In this document: in pieces, positions 6,054 through 8,471 of the stretch
Numbering within the stretch: the stretch's first letter is position 1
Layout of the letters: each line of letters starts with the position of its first letter
Assembly: GCA_023261915.1 (NCBI GenBank)
Contig: JALRFT010000102.1
Span: forward strand, 1 to 8,471
Origin: Acidimicrobiales bacterium
GTDB lineage: Bacteria; Actinomycetota; Acidimicrobiia; Acidimicrobiales; Acidimicrobilacustridaceae
Direction: 5' to 3'
Length of the DNA stretch: 8,471 nt
Program-made: the position numbers and the translations under genes
The notes under the pieces: model-generated
Told to the model about the DNA's origin: nothing
What the model saw: only the letters and a program-made list of their open reading frames with translations
Database searches by the model: none

Positions 6054-8408
6054 TCAGCTACAGCCGCTGGTGGTTCCGCAACTCGGGCAGGCGTGACACG
6101 AACCCGCCCGCACCATCTGGACCCCACACTGCATGCACATCGGGGCATCACTCGGGCGAGCCCCCTTGGGCTGCAACGTGAACCCGTCCGTCGGTCGGTT
6201 CACCTGAGCGGCGAGCTGACTGGCGGACTCGATGCTGGGTGGATCAGGTTCGATGTCTGTTCCCGACACCGTCTCGACCACGGTCTCCTCAACGCCGGGC
6301 AGCGTCGGCTGGAGACGCTCAGAAGTGGAGAAGATGTTCAGCTCGGCCCGCTCCTCGGGGGTGAGGTACATGATGGCGAGCTTGCGGAACAGGTAGTCCA
6401 TCAGCGAGTTGGCGATCCTGATGTCGGGATCGTCGGTCATGCCGGCCGGTTCGAAGCGCATGCCAATGAAGGCATCCACGAAACTGCGGAGCGGCACGCC
6501 GTACTGCAGGCCGTGACTGATCGAGATGGCGAAGGCATCGAAGATGCCGGCGAGGGTCGAGCCCTGCTTGGAAACCCGCACGAAGATCTCGCCGGGTCGA
6601 CCGTCCTCGTACTCGCCAACGGTCACGAAGCCCTTGCAATCCGCCACCCGGAACTCAAAGGTCCGTGAGGTCCGGTTGCGAGGAAGACGCTGCCGAACCG
6701 GCTCGTAGATCACCTTCTCGATGATCTGGGTGACCGCTTCGGTGGCCGCCGCCGCAGCCGTGTCGTCCTCGGCCCCTTCCTTTTTGGCCGTAGCGAGAGG
6801 CTGGGCGACCTTGCAGTTGTCGCGGTACACGGCCACGGCCTTGACGCCCATGCGCCAGGCATCGATGTGGAGTTGCTCGATCTCCTCGACCGTGGCTTCC
6901 TCGGGGAGGTTCACCGTCTTGGAGATGGCGCCCGAGAGGAACGGCTGGGTGGCCGCCATCATCCGCACGTGACCCGAATAGTGGATGGTGTTGTCCCCCA
7001 TGGAACAGGCGAACACCGGCACGTGCCCGGCGGCGAGATGCGGGGCACCGAGGATGGTCTTGTTCTCATCGATGTAGGCGATGATCTCGGCCACCTGGGT
7101 CTCGTCATACCCAAGCCGCTGTAGAGCGCGGGGCACGGTCTGGTTGACGATGGTCATGGTGCCGCCACCCACGAGCTTCTTGAGCTTGCACAGCCCGAGG
7201 TCGGGCTCGATGCCGGTGGTGTCGCAGTCCATCATCAGACCGATGGTTCCGGTCGGGGCGAGCACGCTGGCCTGCGAGTTGCGCACGCCATAGTTGGCCG
7301 CAATGTCGCACGCCTCATCCCACGAGCGCTGGGCTGCGCCGAGGAGTTCGGAGGGTACGAGTTCCTCGTCGATCTCCGCTGCCGCCTCGCGGTGCATGTT
7401 GAGCACCCGCAGCATTGGCTCTTCATTCTCGCTGTAGCCAGCGAACGGACCCATCCGCGATGCGGTACGGGCCGACGTGGCGTAGGCGTGACCGGTCATC
7501 AGCGCCGTGATGGCCGCCGCCCACGCCCGACCCTCGTCGGAGTCGTAGGGAAGGCCGAGGGCCATGAGCATGGCGCCGAGGTTGGCATAGCCGAGTCCGA
7601 GCTGACGGAACCGGCGGGAGTTCTCACCAATGGGTTCGGTTGGGTAGTCGGCGTTGCCCACGAGAATTTCCTGGGCGGTGAAGATCACGGAGACGGCGTG
7701 GCGGAAAGCCTCGACGTCGAACGTCCCGTCGTGATCGAGGAACTTGAGCAGGTTCAGGCTGGCAAGGTTGCACGCCGAGTTGTCGATGTGCATGTACTCG
7801 CTGCAAGGGTTGGACCCGTTGATGCGCGAGGTGTTCGCCGCCGTGTGCCACCGGTTGATGGTGGTGTCGAACTGCATCCCGGGGTCGGCGCACTCCCAGG
7901 TGGCCTGGGCAAACTGGCGCATGAGGTCACGAGCCCGGATGGTCTTGACGATGCTCTTGAGCGAGTCCATCGACTTCTCGCCGTCAGCCACGGCGGTGAG
8001 CTCGGGCCAGAAGAGGAAGAGGCCGTCGTCAGGCTGGTCCGCACCGGTCTTCTCAGCAATCGCACGCGCTGCCCACCGCATCGGCAGCGACACCTTGAGG
8101 TCGATGTAGTAGTTGTGGTCGTCCTGCCACCAGGGGAAGTTAGCCGCCTGGCAGGAGGCGACACCGGCATCGAAGGCCGTCTGCTCCTCGGCGGTGAGCT
8201 TCGACCGGGCCTCGTCGATTGCCGTCTCGCGCTCCTCGATCGCCGCGGCCAGGGCCTTCTCGAAATCGTGCTCCTCCTCCTTGGCGATGAAGGACTGGAT
8301 GGTGCCGAGGGCCGGCGTCGGATCCTCGATCCAGCTCGGCAGCGCCACGTCGCACGAGCCCTCGGTGCGGTAGCCGTAGACCTGGAGGAAGTCGCGGAAC
8401 TGAGTCAT
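6054..8408 (-). CDS. nrdJ: Chimeric ORF: PEP-utilising enzyme middle region joined to class II ribonucleotide reductase C-terminal part
   Basis: The 784-residue frame joins two unrelated families. Residues 1-155 resemble the middle region of PEP synthase / rifampicin phosphotransferase enzymes: F-x2-FLQVYGYRTEGSCD, PSWIEDPTPALGTI (24-37), DDHNYYIDLKVSL (96-108), DDGLFLFWPEL (127-137). From about 157 it is class II, B12-dependent ribonucleotide reductase (ribonucleoside di- or triphosphate to deoxy form): CADPGMQFDTTINRWHT (173-189), NPCSE with N200, thiyl-radical C202 and E204, redox C213 eleven residues on, APTGTIGLMMDCDTTG (384-399), the TSCPD domain (about 576-680), and a tail with C758, C761, C771, C774, C777, C783. 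Complete NrdJ is about 950 residues; the N-terminal third with the partner redox Cys and GGSGAG region is absent, so as drawn it should not reduce ribonucleotides. The start is ATG 8408 after AAAGGTG (8413-8419); TAG closes the frame upstream. Confidence 0.85.
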   Translation of the reverse strand: MTQFRDFLQVYGYRTEGSCDVALPSWIEDPTPALGTIQSFIAKEEEHDFEKALAAAIEERETAIDEARSKLTAEEQTAFDAGVASCQAANFPWWQDDHNYYIDLKVSLPMRWAARAIAEKTGADQPDDGLFLFWPELTAVADGEKSMDSLKSIVKTIRARDLMRQFAQATWECADPGMQFDTTINRWHTAANTSRINGSNPCSEYMHIDNSACNLASLNLLKFLDHDGTFDVEAFRHAVSVIFTAQEILVGNADYPTEPIGENSRRFRQLGLGYANLGAMLMALGLPYDSDEGRAWAAAITALMTGHAYATSARTASRMGPFAGYSENEEPMLRVLNMHREAAAEIDEELVPSELLGAAQRSWDEACDIAANYGVRNSQASVLAPTGTIGLMMDCDTTGIEPDLGLCKLKKLVGGGTMTIVNQTVPRALQRLGYDETQVAEIIAYIDENKTILGAPHLAAGHVPVFACSMGDNTIHYSGHVRMMAATQPFLSGAISKTVNLPEEATVEEIEQLHIDAWRMGVKAVAVYRDNCKVAQPLATAKKEGAEDDTAAAAATEAVTQIIEKVIYEPVRQRLPRNRTSRTFEFRVADCKGFVTVGEYEDGRPGEIFVRVSKQGSTLAGIFDAFAISISHGLQYGVPLRSFVDAFIGMRFEPAGMTDDPDIRIANSLMDYLFRKLAIMYLTPEERAELNIFSTSERLQPTLPGVEETVVETVSGTDIEPDPPSIESASQLAAQVNRPTDGFTLQPKGARPSDAPMCMQCGVQMVRAGSCHACPSCGTTSGCS
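7935..7965 (-). other. Junction of the two unrelated halves of the ORF
   Basis: Resemblance to PEP-utilising enzymes ends around residue 150-156 (SLKSIVKT) and resemblance to NrdJ begins around 156-158 (TIRARDLMRQ). The join is in frame with no stop or linker. Both families can have a lysine- or arginine-rich segment here, so a short shared sequence may have guided either recombination or misassembly. Confidence 0.65.
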
Positions 8409-8412
8409 CCAA

Positions 8413-8419
8413 CACCTTT
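8413..8419 (-). promoter_or_regulatory. Ribosome binding site of the chimeric ORF
   Basis: AAAGGTG on the minus strand, 4 bases before ATG 8408. It lies in a 4-bp stem (CACC-AAA-GGTG) that could partly hide it. Together with the in-frame TAG at 8430-8432, it supports ATG 8408 as a true start rather than an internal Met. Confidence 0.5.
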
Positions 8420-8471
8420 GGTGATGCCTACGCTAAAGCTCGAGATGCGTTCGGTCCCGGTGCGGTATTTA

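Noticed and set aside
8405..8471. Tail of an upstream gene ending in the ATGA overlap with the chimeric ORF
   Set aside because: Only 21 codons are visible, they match no family I know, including the end of ATP-grasp domains, and the stretch is poorer in GC than neighbouring coding DNA. Kept as a possibility under the split-enzyme finding but not annotated.

Overview
The window is GC-rich, densely coded DNA that looks actinobacterial. The markers are an InhA-type enoyl reductase, a MarR-like winged-helix protein, an RRILFIPDNAPRG-type membrane protein and a class II (B12-dependent) ribonucleotide reductase, all closest to actinobacterial families I know. Acidimicrobiia is my best guess at class level, but that is inference. 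I see no rRNA, tRNA, insertion sequence, CRISPR array or phage gene.

Layout, left to right. Positions 1-805 hold two small membrane-protein genes on the minus strand; the first is cut by the window edge and resembles HdeD/DUF308. Positions 806-916 are a divergent intergenic region. It ends in a CsoR-like dyad that covers the start of a 57-residue Cys-rich protein gene at 917-1090 on the plus strand, the only rightward gene. That gene converges with a minus-strand block running from 3269 to 1115: an SbtA-type bicarbonate transporter, an enoyl-ACP reductase (InhA/FabI) whose start overlaps the transporter stop, and a winged-helix regulator. A candidate promoter with an 18-bp dyad between its -35 and -10 elements lies ahead of the transporter. 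Another minus-strand block, 8408 to 3416, holds a ribonucleotide reductase ORF, a GT-C glycosyltransferase and a sterol desaturase/fatty acid hydroxylase, with a stem-loop directly at the end of the hydroxylase gene.

The strangest object is the ORF at 6054-8408. From about residue 157 to the end it is the C-terminal two thirds of class II ribonucleotide reductase, with the thiyl-radical NPCSE motif, the TSCPD domain and the Cys-rich tail. Its first 155 or so residues are not ribonucleotide reductase; they match the middle region of PEP-utilising enzymes (PEP synthase / rifampicin phosphotransferase type). The reductase N-terminus, including the first redox cysteine and the glycine-rich GGSGAG region, is missing. 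This is either an assembly chimera or a real rearrangement, and the junction near 7935-7965 is the first thing to check.

Functional reading: the centre links bicarbonate import with fatty-acid elongation, which is plausible because acetyl-CoA carboxylase consumes bicarbonate, but that link is inference. The remaining genes look like ordinary envelope, lipid and nucleotide metabolism. Most of the window is conventional; the chimeric ORF, the CsoR-like site over a small Cys-rich gene, and the sbtA-fabI coupling are the points worth following.
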